From Cylindrodendrum hubeiense (taxonomy: Eukaryota > Ascomycota > Sordariomycetes > Hypocreales > Nectriaceae), in NCBI GenBank assembly GCA_014621425.1, contig JAANBB010000203.1, positions 1 to 64,000 on the forward strand: 64,000 nt of DNA, in the 5' to 3' direction. Below, one piece after another: positions 32,394 through 43,997 of the stretch. Position numbers and translations under genes: made by a program. Every line of letters begins with the position of its first letter. The stretch's first letter is position 1. Below the pieces are notes generated by a model. That model made no database searches. It saw only the letters and a program-made list of their open reading frames with translations, and was not told the origin of the DNA.

Positions 32394-33349
32394 AGTTGCC
32401 GCGATGATTTTGTTGCTATTAAGTCTCAGCGTTTGATGATGTTGAGTAGAGAGTTGTACCGTTAGAGGTTTGTACCGAGAGTAGAATTCTTATGGAAGAA
32501 GAAAGGTGAAACCTGGTAATTAGGGTAGAATTTATAGATGTTTTCTATCCGTGAATGTGTTTTATACTAGGTGAATCACAGATAATTATACAGGGAGAAA
32601 TATGTTCTTGAGTTGTGGCTGCCATCAGTATTTTTGTTTCTCAGTGTGTCACAATTGCAACGCGCATGTAAGTGTGATTCAAGAACCTTTCGTACGTTAA
32701 ACATGAGAAATTCTATGGCAGCGATAAACTCGCGGATCAACACTTGTTTATTTAAGAAATTGTTATGTGCTGCGATGGGGTCTCCCTACAGGGCAGCCAG
32801 TGCAATTGACTGAGGGCCTTAGTGCGACCAAGGCTAGAAATTTTGTGCTGCGGCGAATTAAATCAGGCGATGCACAAATCAGATTTGTGAAGATGGGACG
32901 TAGAGATTCGAAGAAATTGAGAGCTTAGAGTGTATGTGGGAATCTTGGGCTTTTGGGTCAGGAATGGCAGCTTTTCCTGGAGCTACAGCCTTAAACTGCT
33001 AACCTGAATAGGCAAAGATCACTGAAGCAAACGCGGCCGTGCCCCCAGGGCCGGGCTCGTCGGAACCCAAACGACTGGTGTGGATCAGCCCTTGAGCACC
33101 CCTGGGGTTCAGAAATCGAAGTGACTCGGCCTTGCGTTGAGACTGATGATTTTGCAAACTGATTAAGCGGAAGTTCTCAAGCCCATAGCCCGAGACTTTA
33201 CGGGCCCCGGCGTGTTGGGAAATCCGGGTCCTTGAACATGCCCGCGACAGGACTTATAAAAGCGAGCCTCTCGACGGCCCTTTCCCCGATCTCATCATCC
33301 ACTCAATTCATCCTGACATTATAACGATTTACATTTGCCTAAAATCAAA
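32394..33349. promoter_or_regulatory. Intergenic with a core promoter for the secreted protein gene
   Basis: TATAAA at 33255-33260 lies about 90 bp before the ATG at 33350, followed by a pyrimidine- and CA-rich leader. This suggests strong, regulated transcription of the downstream gene. The rest of the interval shows no gene. Confidence 0.5.
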
Positions 33350-34420
33350 ATGAGGGTGTTGAATCTTCTTACCTTTGTGTGCGCTTCGAGTGCTTATATT
33401 TTCAAACCGGAGAATTCCTCCTACAAAAACGTACGTTCTGAAAGCCCTTCAGGTGTTATCGCTAACGTATCTTAGTCACATGTTCCTGCACTGTTTAACT
33501 TTACCGAGAGTCAGTACGATGTTACAGTTGGCTCGTCCTCTTACTGGGTCACATCTTTCATCACCGGAAAAGACCAGAAGCAGTATCTTGCCGTGTCACA
33601 CATACTCACCACGGAAATGCCAAGCATGGTGTGTCGGGCATCAGTCTTAGATTTGGAGAGCCTTGAATACTGGGTGGATCTTCAGTATTGCTCCCGGGGC
33701 AACGGTACTCTCGACCGTTCGGGTCCGTTGAATATTGATTACGGCTCATATGGTTTCGGGTCTACCTCTGACGACAAGGTTTCCAGCATGTACGCCTACG
33801 CCAATACCAACAAGTCCTTCTCACTTGACCTCGAATGGGAGAGTAGTTCAAAAGTTCTTCTCAATGCTGGAAGTGGTGTCATCGGATTCGGTCACTGGCC
33901 TTCCAATGCGACGGAATGGGGCATTCCTGCTGGCAAGACCAAGGGAAGCCTGGTCCTCAACGGCAAGAACATCGAAGTGGACCCCAAAAACTCTCTCACC
34001 TGGTACGATCGTCAAATATCGTATGGAGTTCCCAAGAACTGGACTTGGTTTGAGGTCCATTTTAATGGATCTCCAATCAAGGCTAGTATCTGGGCAATCG
34101 AGGAGGCAGACCACCGTTACGAATTTGCAACCGTACGGAATGGCGAGTCACTTGAAGTCTTGGCCTATACTCTGGAGGCAGATACATCAAACAGCTGGAC
34201 CTCCACAAAGTCAAACATAACCTATCCACTCAGTTGGAAGTTGAAGTTTGAGAATGGCGACTATCTCAAGATAGACTCTGTCCGCCCCGACCAGGAAATG
34301 TATGGGTCTCAGAATCTTGTAGACTCTGCGTATGAGGGTTTTGTAAAGATCAGTGGAAAGTTTCAGGGACTGAAGAAGGGTTTCGGCGTGGTGGAGATGG
34401 TCACGGTCTACAACTCTTAG
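33350..34420 (+). CDS. Secreted CrtC/AttH-fold protein, kievitone-hydratase-like
   Basis: Two exons (33350-33430, 33476-34420; 45-nt intron GTACGT...GCTAAC...TTAG) give 341 aa. Residues 1-15 (MRVLNLLTFVCASSA) form a signal peptide. The body has several NxS/T glycosylation sites (NSS, NFT, NGT, NKS, NAT, NWT, NIT), as expected of an extracellular glycoprotein. The segment SLTWYDRQISYGVPKNWTWFEVHF is the hallmark of the lipocalin-like CrtC/AttH/kievitone-hydratase group (W-x-D-R-Q followed by G and WxWF). Known members hydrate double bonds of isoprenoid side chains, for example the legume phytoalexin kievitone in Nectria; related folds act in natural-product pathways. The substrate here is not determinable. 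It is followed 330 bp on by an MFS carrier in the opposite orientation. Confidence 0.75.
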
Positions 34421-34750
34421 ACGCAGAGTGTTACGGCTCATGACTAGACTCGGCGGTCTAACCTAGCAGTAGCCTGTCCACTCCATTTACACGGGCTGCG
34501 GTAACACACTTTGGAATACCGCCCATGAAATTTTCACTTCTCAGAACTCAGCGAGGGGACGACACTTATAGGAGCGACGCGCTCATAAGAACGGCTCCTC
34601 CATCTTCGATGTATAGTATAACCGCATGTTATGTTAACCCTTAAGTGAGCTATACAACTTGATTACTTGAATTTACTATCTATCACAACCAAACGTAACA
34701 GTCTAATGCATAATTGAAGCTGCTAGAATGTGTGTATAGACACTGTCGGG
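34421..34750. other. Short intergenic between convergent genes
   Basis: Shared 3' region of the secreted protein and the MFS carrier. Nothing notable. Confidence 0.5.
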
Positions 34751-36442
34751 TTACTCCTCTACCACCTTTGAATCCCGTGAAGCCTTAATTCTGACATCCT
34801 CTCCTGTAAACACCTCCCCTTCCTTCTCTGACCTGATTCTGGACCTGCGAACCTGCATAACATCTTCCTCTATGTCCTTAGTTAAGAACCACAACCAAGC
34901 ATTGAACCCAGCTGCAATCGCTACACACACTGTACATACAATGAAAGGTGTCTTGTAGCCATTGTATGCGTACTTTGACTGAAATACCTGCGGAGCAATA
35001 ATACCGCCCACCTGAGCCAGAGATGTTTGTAAGGCCAGAGTGAAGGCTGTTCCAGTAGTGCCTATTAGAGTAGCTGATCGCCAAGCCCAAAATGGAACGA
35101 AAAACACAAAATAGAATGCATTTCCCAGTACGCAAGCAGTATAGGTTCCCCCCTTGATCACGGGTACGCTTAAGACGATAAAGAATGTGAGGATGCCTGC
35201 GTTTAGAATCTGAATGAACAAGGGCCGGACGATGTAGGCCCGCCTTAGGAACCAGGCTGCTGCGATAATTCCGAGAACAGTGATTGCAGCAGGTGGAATA
35301 TTCAGCAACTGGTTTCTGGGCAGGCCCGCAAATCCTAGAGACGTGGTAATTGTTGGGAGCTGCCAGCTCAGTCCGTAGCCCGCAATGTTCAAGAAGAATT
35401 GTGAGGCTGTAAACCCAATGATCTTTGGATCTTTTAGGGACGAGATGATCTCTTTTAAGTCGAATGCGGCATCGTCTGTGCGTGGGGCGTTGTCGGAGAG
35501 TCGGAGCTCGAGGTATTCTTGCTCCTCAGGCGTAAGCCAGCTTGAAGATCGTGGAGACTTGGGGTAGTCGGGAAGGATGAAGTAGATAACGGCGGAGAAC
35601 AAGATCGTAACTAGGCCTTCCAATAGGAAAACCCTATGAAATCTGTTAGGCAAGAATCTGAGAACATTTGGAAAAGACTTACCATCGCCAAGCGCTCAAT
35701 CCTCCAACCCCGTTCATATAAGAAATGCCGTAGGTAAGTAAGCTTCCGATAATTCCAGAAAAGTTCTGGAATGCAAACATCCACATGATAGGCTTGCTGT
35801 ACTCGTCGCTACGGTACCAACTACACATCTGGGCGGCAAGACCAGGGAAGAACCCGGCCTCCATGGCACCAAGCAGAAAGCGAAGGGCGTAAAACCCGCC
35901 CTTGTTCTGAATAGCTGCATGACATGCCACCACAATTCCCCATGTGAAGAAGATTCGGGTTTGGAATTTTCGAGGTGTGAACTTCTTCAGTAGAAGGTTG
36001 CTTGGGATCTCAAAGATAACATAGCTGATCTATACATGATGTTAGTAAACTTTTGTAGTACTTCTTGCTTGGAAAAAGAAAATAGGACTTTGCCCCAGAT
36101 GCAATAACGTACGTAATAGACAGTTTGCACCCAGTTGTACTGATCAGCTGTCATGCCCAATTCAGTCAATACATTTCGGGGTTCACCGACTTGCAACACC
36201 TTGATGGATGCTGCGTTAGAGAAGTCGATCTGTTTGATCAAGTACATGAAGCCCATCAGAGGTAGGAACCTCCAATCCACTTTGCGCATGATCCGGCGAT
36301 CATCTTCAGCACTGAACCGAGACAAAAACTCCCGACGATATGTTTCCGCATCTTCAGCTTGAACAGATAGAGTAGTCTCGTCCTTTCTAACTGTAGTATT
36401 GTGCGGAGTAATCGCCAAGTCAGAGGGCGCTTCCGAAGTCAT
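34751..36442 (-). CDS. MFS transporter of the anion:cation symporter (Dal5/TNA1-like) family
   Basis: Plasma-membrane carrier for a small organic anion. Three exons (36113-36442, 35683-36029, 34751-35633) join in phase to 519 aa; the introns are 83 nt (GTACGT) and 49 nt (GTAAGT). About 12 TM segments are expected. Family features: cytosolic N-tail leading to RRIMRKVDWRFLPLMGFMYL, the SYVIFEIPSNLLLKKFTPR segment after TM2, EAGFFPGLAAQMCSWY, and the central loop FILPDYPKSPRSSSWLTPEEQ. Relatives carry allantoate, nicotinate, pantothenate, tartrate or aromatic acids. It is divergent from an NtaA-type monooxygenase, sharing a 486-bp promoter region, which suggests it imports that enzyme's substrate (inference). 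The frame opens upstream with TTG; the ATG at 36442 is used. Confidence 0.9.
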
Positions 36443-36928
36443 GATTGATAAGTTAAGCTCCAATCCTTGAATGTCGAAACGAAATCGGCCGAGGGTATAA
36501 TGGTATTGGGCAAGAAAGAGGAGGCAACAAAGAATTATAAACCAGCTATGAAGGCCGATTACCGGATACTCGACGTTGATTATTATTAATCAAAAAGATC
36601 AATGTTCAAGGGTGTTTATAACGCCACAACTTAGGCTATTGCGTTATTGCACCGGAGACGGCACACCTAGTCGCTTGGCAGCGTTTAAGTCAAGCTCGGT
36701 TACATTGATATGAGCGTTATTTTCTACTAGGACATTTTTGTCTCCATATAAACCCGTCATATATCCGCTTGACATATCGCACCTCATCATCCCAAGAGAT
36801 GGTGTGCTAGCCGGGATCGATTCCTACAGACTAGATCTCGCTAAGATTCGCTCTTAAAACAGGATGGGGCCCGACTTTGCTAGGTACTGAGCTGGATACA
36901 GGGTACCAGACTGAATGGTATATGCGAA
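36443..36928. promoter_or_regulatory. Divergent promoter region: MFS carrier / NtaA-like monooxygenase
   Basis: A 486-bp interval separates the two start codons. It is AT-rich next to the MFS start, with a stretch of TTATTATTAATC (about 36578-36590). No known regulator site was recognised. Confidence 0.45.
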
Positions 36929-38561
36929 ATGGCGGAATCATCAGCACCCCCTCCTAAGAAGCGCATTCTTTTGAATGCGTTTGATATGTTTACCGTTGGA
37001 CACATGTCTTTTGGGCAGTGGCGAAACCCTAAGGACAAGTCAGCAACTAAACGCCGGGATCTCTCTTACTGGACGAATCTGGCCAAGTTGTTAGAGAAGG
37101 GAGACTTCAACGCACTTTTTCTGGCAGATACGCTCGGTTGGTGTGATGTATACAATGGCGACGCCGAGGCATGCGTTCGAACAGGCACACAATTCCCCAT
37201 GGGTGACCCAGCTATTCCAGTCACGGCTATGGCTGCAGTGACCAAGAACTTGGGGTTTGCTATCACATCATCAACATCTTTCGACAGTCCGTACGTCCTG
37301 GCTAGAAGACTTTCGACCCTGGATCATCTTACCGGCGGCAGGTTTGGGTGGAATATTGTGACATCCTGGAAAGCCTCCGGATTCAAGGCGGTTCGTGCAA
37401 CTCAATGCAGTTGACGCTGGATATGTTCAATCTTCTAACTTTGCGCTTAGATCGGCATCGACCCTGTTGAGCATGACAAGAGATATGAGATTGCCGATGA
37501 GTTCATGTCGGTGGTGTACAAGTGAGTTCAGCCCGTTACTGGAGCGGTTCTGCCTTTTCAGCGTCAAAACCCCCACTCCAATGTCCGCAAAATGTACCAT
37601 GCTAATTGACAGACTGTGGGAAGGTTCATGGGCAGATGATGCTCTAGTTGAGGATGCAGAGCACGAAATATACGCCGATTACAAAAAGATCCGAACCGTT
37701 CATCACCAGGGCAAATATTTTACAGTGGACGCTCCTCATATTCTTGATCCGAGTCCCCAACGCACGCCGTTTCTGTTCCAAGCAGGTACCTCACCGTAAG
37801 TTATACAGTCGAATTCAAGTCTATCATAAGTGATATGGTCTCAAGTTGACGATTCAAGTGCTGGAATCGAATTCGGAGCGAAACACGCTGAAGGAATATT
37901 CGTCGTTGGCTTCACGCCACAGCTAATTGCACCTCGCGTCAAGGCCATACGGGACAAAGCAATAGAAATCGGACGAGACCCAAATTCTCTCAAGGTTTTC
38001 GCCTCAATTACTCCCATCATCGGGCGTACTCGCGAAGAAGCAGCGGAAAAATATCACGAAGCCCGCCGGTATGCAAGCGAAGAAGGCGGCCTGGTTTATT
38101 GGTGCGGGAATACCCACATCGACCTAAGTCGTTTTGGCCCCGACGAGGAGATTACAGCAGAACACGCCGGTGTATCTCACAGCCGTATTGAATCCCATCT
38201 GGCAATTCTTTCCTACAGGGGCGACGACGTGCCCAAGTGGACGCCACGAAACATTGGCAAAGCCGTTGCCTTGGGTGCTTCAGGGCCCGTTCCGGTGGGA
38301 ACCCCAGAAGACATTGCTGACGAAATGGAAAGATGGATTGAGGTCGCAGACATTGATGGCTTCAATGTTGGGCATATTACAACACCAGGGACGTGGGAAG
38401 ATGTCGTAGAATTATTAGTGCCTGAACTTCGCAGACGGGGGATCTACGCACCTGCCGGTGACTCGGGCACGATGAGAGAGCGGTTCTATGGTAAAGGTCA
38501 AACCAGGTTGAATGACGATCATGCCGGCGCTAAGTACAAGTGGAAGGCCACTGAGGAGTAG
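36929..38561 (+). CDS. FMN-dependent monooxygenase, NtaA/SnaA/DszA (bacterial luciferase-like) family
   Basis: Two-component-type monooxygenase that uses reduced FMN from a separate flavin reductase. Four exons (36929-37390, 37451-37521, 37613-37795, 37859-38561) give 472 aa. The TIM-barrel family landmarks are in order: KRILLNAFDMFTVGHMSFGQWRNP at the start, FNALFLADTLGW, DHLTGGRFGWNIVTSW, DKRYEIADEF...VYKLWEGSWADDA, GKYFTVDAPHILDPSPQRTP, and FQAGTSPAGIEFGAKHAEGIFV. Exon 1 ends at a non-consensus GTTCGT donor; the joint reproduces the family spacing between WNIVTSW and the RYE segment. Relatives attack nitrilotriacetate, dibenzothiophene sulfone or similar compounds. No flavin reductase is in the window. 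The divergent MFS carrier and nearby secreted hydratase-like protein suggest a catabolic or detoxification role. Confidence 0.92.
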
Positions 38562-39002
38562 TAGTAGTAGGTGAATAGCACAATGAAATAAAATTGACTC
38601 GTTGCACCGTTGAATAAGGTATTCAAGCAAGGTTATCACATTATGTTATTCGATGTTCATGGGGTGTGCTAGGTATCTGATGCTCAAGATCAATCGAACC
38701 TCAGACATGCTGGCATTATCGAAATAAAATGGTATGAGTGTCAGACGTGTCCCTCTAAAGCAGTTTTGTGCCGCGCTGGACGATGAACTTGGAAGGTGGT
38801 TTAGGTGGTTTAGTGGGCCTCTGCAGAAGCCTCATCCAATGTCACGTCACACAGGGTGCTTTGTCTTATCGCATTGAGTACATATTTCTGTTGCAGCCTG
38901 CAGTGTTGGTCCGGAATCTGCTGAACCAACATCAGCCCCCATCCCCTCATTCTTGTCGAGATAGCAAACATCACGAATCGATTGATTTGAGACCCCTCCA
39001 AT
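38562..39002. other. Intergenic: M3 peptidase promoter
   Basis: A tandem gene junction, with an AATAAAA-like signal just after the monooxygenase stop codon. No further element was recognised. Confidence 0.45.
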
Positions 39003-41391
39003 ATGGCGACTGCCATCCCGCCCCAGCCGCTTCCTCGGCTGATATCTGCAGAGGAGGTGATTCCTAATACAAAAAGGATCTTGGCAGAATTTTGCCGCGT
39101 TCGTAATTCGGTGGCCAAAAATGTCGTTCCTTCAACAGCTAGTTTTAACAATGTAGTCAAACCACTCATTGACGTGGAAAATCGCACCCAAGGCGAACTT
39201 CAAGCCATGACGATGATGCGCTATGCCTCGCCAGACAGGGCGGCGAGAGAGGCATCTGATGAGGCAGTAAGACTCATGGGCGAGTGCGACGCTGAATTTA
39301 CCGCCAGAAAGGACCTCTTCTCGCTCATCAGAGCAGTCAAAGACAGGGGCGAGTCCTTGGACTTTGAAGCATCCAAGTATCTGGATAAGCTGATCAAAGA
39401 CTTCTCGCGCTGTGGTCACAACGTCCTTGATCAGGATAGAATCAAGAGTTACCTAGTGAGACGAAATGAGATAGATGGCCTGAGGCGCCAGTATAATCGC
39501 AACGTTCGAGAAGAGAACGGAGGGATATGGTTCTCAATCGAGGAACTTGATGGATTGTCGTCTCAGGACGTTTCCCGTTTCGAAGAGGGCACAAACTCTG
39601 ACCAAAAGGGAATGAGGCTCGTCCACCACCGAAGAGCCAACTTTGAAAGCATCATGAAATACGCTAGGAACCCTCAGACGCGTAATAGGATGTACGCATC
39701 TGATGCGCACAAGCTGTCAGAGAATCTCAGCTTATTCAAGGAGATCATAATAAAGCGAGACGAAAATGCCCGTTTGCTTGGCTATGGTAGCCATGCATCA
39801 TTTAGACTGGAGAATCGCGTTGCGAAAACCCCAGATTGGGTCAACAACTTCTTCAGCCAGCTCGCAGATGTTCTTTTGCCCCAAGGCGAAATGGAGATGC
39901 AATCATTATTGGAAGTGAAACAGAAGTATCTTGCAGAAAATACTGATTATCCTCAAGAGCACCCTGACACGATGCCCCCTTGGGACTTCGAATTTTACAG
40001 TCGGATTGCCCTGGAGGCCTTTCAGGTGAATCATGTTCAGATATCTGAGTACTTTCCCCTAAGTCATACGGTCGCGGCGATGTTGGATATATTCACCTCT
40101 TGTCTCCAACTCCAGTTCATTCCGGTCCCACCGGAGGCTCTGCATGGATCTCGGTGGCACGAAGATGTCGAGGCCTGGAGTGTTTGGGATGGGAGGTCCG
40201 CAACAGAGGGTGAGTTTATTGGGTATCTCTACATGGACCTCCTATGGCGGCCGAATAAATACCCAGGCGCGCAAAATGTCAATCTTCAATGTGTGAGTTC
40301 TTCTGATGGATGATGGCTCGGAACAACTTCGTGTTTGCCATAGTGGATCTGGAGATGGGACTAATATAATACAACTAGGGTTATCTCAAAGATGATGGTA
40401 CTCGAGTTTATCCTGCAACAATCCTCATGTGCGCCTTTCCTCGCTCAACGGCTTCAAGTTGTGCTTTACTTAAGCACCACGAGGTGGCCACTCTTTTCCA
40501 TGGTAGGCGCTATTCTTCATAGGTGAAAAGGAACCAGAGTTTGATTCGCTGACTTATCTCGCCCAGAACTTGGTCACTGTATACATGATCTTGTCTCTCG
40601 GACATCATATGTTGCATTCCACGGTCACAGATCGCCTCCAGATTTCGCAGAAGCTCCTAGCGTGATGCCAGAGAATTGGTGCTGGATGAAGGACGAGCTC
40701 AAACGGATGAGTTGTCATTATACAAAACTTGACCCTGAGAACTTGGAAAACTGGCACCAAAAGCATCCTGGTAAACAAGCACCACCGGAACAGATTCCCG
40801 AAGAGCTGTTAGATAGCCTTGTTCGTAGCCGGAAACACAACAGAGCGCTGTGGTACCTGCGTCAGCTGTGAGTGTTCCATCGCAGCAAAAGCCAGAACAC
40901 GATTGACCAAAGGCGCTCAACTAACATTATGATATAGGGCGCTGTCACGATTTGACATGGCTGTTCATCATGTCCCGAACCACGCCGAATGCCATAGCCT
41001 GGATCCAGGAAGCATTTACAACGATTTGATGGAGAAATTTACCTTCTTGACGAACTCCGACTCTCGAGATCGCGGATATCCCCACACCGATTTTAGCCAT
41101 CTGTTCTCTGGCTACGATGCAGGATACTATTCCTATTTAGCGTGAGGCTGAGCGCTCCTCAATCCCAGAACAAGCTTAAACTGACGTGATTGCTTGGACA
41201 GAGCACATGTGTTTGCTGCAGACATTTTCCAGACGACATTTGCGGGTGATCCTAGCAGTCAGGTTGCCTGGGAGAATTACCGTTGTGGGATCCTTCAATA
41301 TGGTGGAAGTCGGGATGAGTTGGAGATGATGGAGGAGTTTCTTGGACACCCTGTAGGTCCACAGGCCTTATTTGAGAGCCTGAAACTGTAG
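39003..41391 (+). CDS. M3 family zinc metallopeptidase (thimet oligopeptidase / saccharolysin-like)
   Basis: Cytosolic oligopeptidase cleaving short peptides. Five exons (39003-40292, 40379-40502, 40567-40867, 40938-41141, 41202-41391) join in phase to 702 aa, the usual length. The zinc motif HELGH is at 471-475, with the third ligand E500 in FAEAPSVMPENW. The intron at 40503-40566 splits the codon of the catalytic glutamate (cat g | aa), so intact catalysis depends on correct splicing there. Exon 4 carries FSGYDAGYYSYL, the family's substrate-binding Gly/Tyr loop, and exon 5 the C-terminal AADIFQ...GGSRDELEMMEEFLG. No targeting signal is visible. Its closeness to the monooxygenase and carrier may be chance. 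Confidence 0.94.
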
Positions 41392-42043
41392 GAGACGAAT
41401 ACTTGCGACAGTTTCCGGAGTCCTCTCAGTTTCCATTTTTTTTTAACCACTAGAGACGAAAAGAAAACGGTGGAATAGACTGAAAGCCTTGTTGAGCTGT
41501 TGATGAGTGCGATCGAATGCCGAGTAACTGAACTTACTTGGGTTCGATGGGCCTGTGAATGGAGTCTAATCGACGGTTCCTCAATGCACATTCAACTACA
41601 CCCAGCTGTGCAACACCACAAATTGCATACTACGTATCTGTAGCCCAATTATCGCCAATCACATGTCAAGGAATACTTCCTTTCAAACAGCCTACCAAAT
41701 TAAGTACACGCACCCAAGTCGTGTTTAGCCTGATCTCGTTGACCTTCGACAGCCACAGTGAAAGCCACACTCCACTACCCGTAAGGCTGTGAGGCTCTAC
41801 CCAACTGCCGGGCAGCGCCACAGGCACCCGGCCCCGCCGCGCCTCATCAGTCCCCGGATTTTTACGAACGCGCATTCTCCTCTCATCCATCTCGCATTCT
41901 CGCATCCCTCTGGCTCGCCCGCATCCTCGGCTACTTGGCCCTCGCCCTTCTGCGACGTTATTTCCCGCACCCGATTTCAGCCTCTCAGCCTCCCGCATCC
42001 CCCCCTTCTCGCAAACGCACCCGAACCTGTGCCTTTCGCCGCC
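41392..42043. other. Intergenic
   Basis: 3' flank of the peptidase and GC/CT-rich upstream region of the next gene. The open frame that precedes 42044 begins at a non-ATG codon and is taken as untranslated leader. Confidence 0.5.
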
Positions 42044-42622
42044 ATGGATCCCGACTCGATTGCCGCAAACGACGCCAATGTCGACGTCGACGTCGAAGTC
42101 AACTCCGACGTCAACTCCGACGACGAAGAAGCCATGATGGCTCAGGCCATGGGATTCGCTTCCTTTGGCGCCCAGCACCCTAACAAGAAGCGCCGCTACA
42201 ACCCTCGCGCTGACGCTGCTGGGTTTGTCCCCCAGTCAAAGCCGTCCGCCACGGGCGCCAACTCTACGGCCCTCGGTCCCGCGCCAACCACGCGCTCCAA
42301 CGCCGACGAGATTGCCCTTGACGACGATGACGGTGATGATGTTGATATCTCTGCCCCGGCGCAAGTGCGTCCGGCGAGCTTGCCTCAGCGTCCCGCCGCA
42401 CCCTCTGGAGTCTTCGCCACCGGCCAACAAGCTCCGTTCCAACCCCGTCGTCCCCAAGACCCCCCTCCACAGGGTCCCTGGTACGAAGGCTACTACGACC
42501 CAACCACAAACGAGAATCCCTGGGAGCGCCTTGAGAAGGCCAGGGGCCTGTCGTCTGTCGGCCCTTGGCTTCCACGTGGTAGCGGACCTGGCCGTCCGTC
42601 GACAACTGGCGCCCCGGCGTGA
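42044..42622 (+). CDS. Small disordered protein of unknown function
   Basis: Intronless, 192 aa from ATG at 42044. The N-terminus is acidic and repetitive (DVDVEVNSDVNSDDEEA), followed by a short conserved-looking block MAQAMGFASFGAQHPNKKRRY, then low-complexity Pro/Ala-rich sequence with a second acidic patch (DDDDGDD) and a C-terminal WYEGYYDPTTNENPWERLE segment. The MGFxSFG...KKR block and Tyr/Trp-rich end look like short protein-binding motifs, and the basic KKRRY could be a nuclear localisation signal. I do not recognise the family. The frame is open upstream to 41789 but without an ATG. Confidence 0.65.
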   Translation: MDPDSIAANDANVDVDVEVNSDVNSDDEEAMMAQAMGFASFGAQHPNKKRRYNPRADAAGFVPQSKPSATGANSTALGPAPTTRSNADEIALDDDDGDDVDISAPAQVRPASLPQRPAAPSGVFATGQQAPFQPRRPQDPPPQGPWYEGYYDPTTNENPWERLEKARGLSSVGPWLPRGSGPGRPSTTGAPA

Positions 42623-43997
42623 AGCCATTGAGTCAAGCTGTTGGGAGGGGACACGCGACTTAGACAATCTCGCCATACCAAGCCCACGTGAGAATCCGAA
42701 TTAAGGAAAGAAGCACGTTTCCTAGGTCCAGCCCACTTCAATCACCCGACGTGGTTGATCATGGCATCACTTCCAGTGGCATGTCTCTCACGTGCATGGT
42801 CACGTGACTCATGATCAGGGGTCGACCAACGTCTTGGAGACTACGGCCGAACATGCCCTATGGCTACAACAACCTTACGGCGCATCACATGATGACACAC
42901 ATCGACGGCGGCCTGCACATGGCCTGGAGGGGGGTGGGAAACACTACGGCCACGGCATTGGGGGGTTATCACATCGCCCAGGCTGTTTATGGAGCGCCTG
43001 GGCCAAGCCATCAACGGAGGGGAAATCAAGACTCGATTGTTACGAAACCGCCAACTCCTGGGCCCGACGGAAACATCCGGGCCTCTCCAAGACACGCAAT
43101 CCTACCAAAGAGAACAATGAAACTCCCTATCTCGTCCTGTCCGTTAACCCAAAGGAGCAATATCAACCTGGATACCTCCCCAAATAGGAAAAGCGCCTCC
43201 AAATACATGCCTTCTCCAGCACACTTCGTGTTTTTCCATTCTCGTCCTCTCCTTGGTCCAGTGGTTCCCAAGGCCCTCTCTCGTCCATCTCCGCACACCC
43301 CTCCCCCCGGCTCCACGATCGAGACGAACTGGCAAGCCCCCCCCCTCGGCTGCTCCCGCCTCACGCCTCCTCCCACAGGAGCGTCCCCTGCAGTTCTCGG
43401 CGCAGACACACCCACGCAAGCCATGCTGCCCGCCATGCTGTCCCGACCCCCCGCAGACGCCAGGGAGGTGGTGTACTTTTAACATCTACCCCTAGATCAT
43501 CCCAAGTCATCCAATCATAAGCCATAAGTCGTGAAACAGGCGCCCCTTTCCCTCCCCCCCTCCTGCTCGTTCTCTCCACACACCCGTTCGTCAGCGGCCC
43601 GTCATGTCTGGCGTGTCAGAGCGGAAACCGCCCACACGCCCGCCGTCTGAATTCTGATAAAGCAGCAAGAGATCCCGCCCCAGCGGGCCCCAGCGGCCCG
43701 CTGTCTTGCCGCACCTAGTGCCCGGGCTTCAACGTCACGTCACTCTCGCCCGCATGAACTCGCTCGTTCATGCATGCCTGGCGAGGGAGGGGGCGTGAAA
43801 GCAGCGTAAATACAAAAGGAACCCCCAAAAAAAGAGCCTCATTACAAATCTTGGTATCCGATCAACTTTTGGTTCCTGCAGTAGAACCACGTGGGTATGT
43901 GCGATTTTGGTGGGTAGGGGAAAAAACGAAACGCGCGCTAGAAGTGAGTTTGTGTCGTCAAATGTTCCGATGCGGCTCAAAATGGAACCCCGGACCC
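42623..43997. other. Intergenic between convergent genes, GC-rich
   Basis: Overlapping open frames in several frames reflect base composition. No gene, RNA or repeat was identified. Confidence 0.5.
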
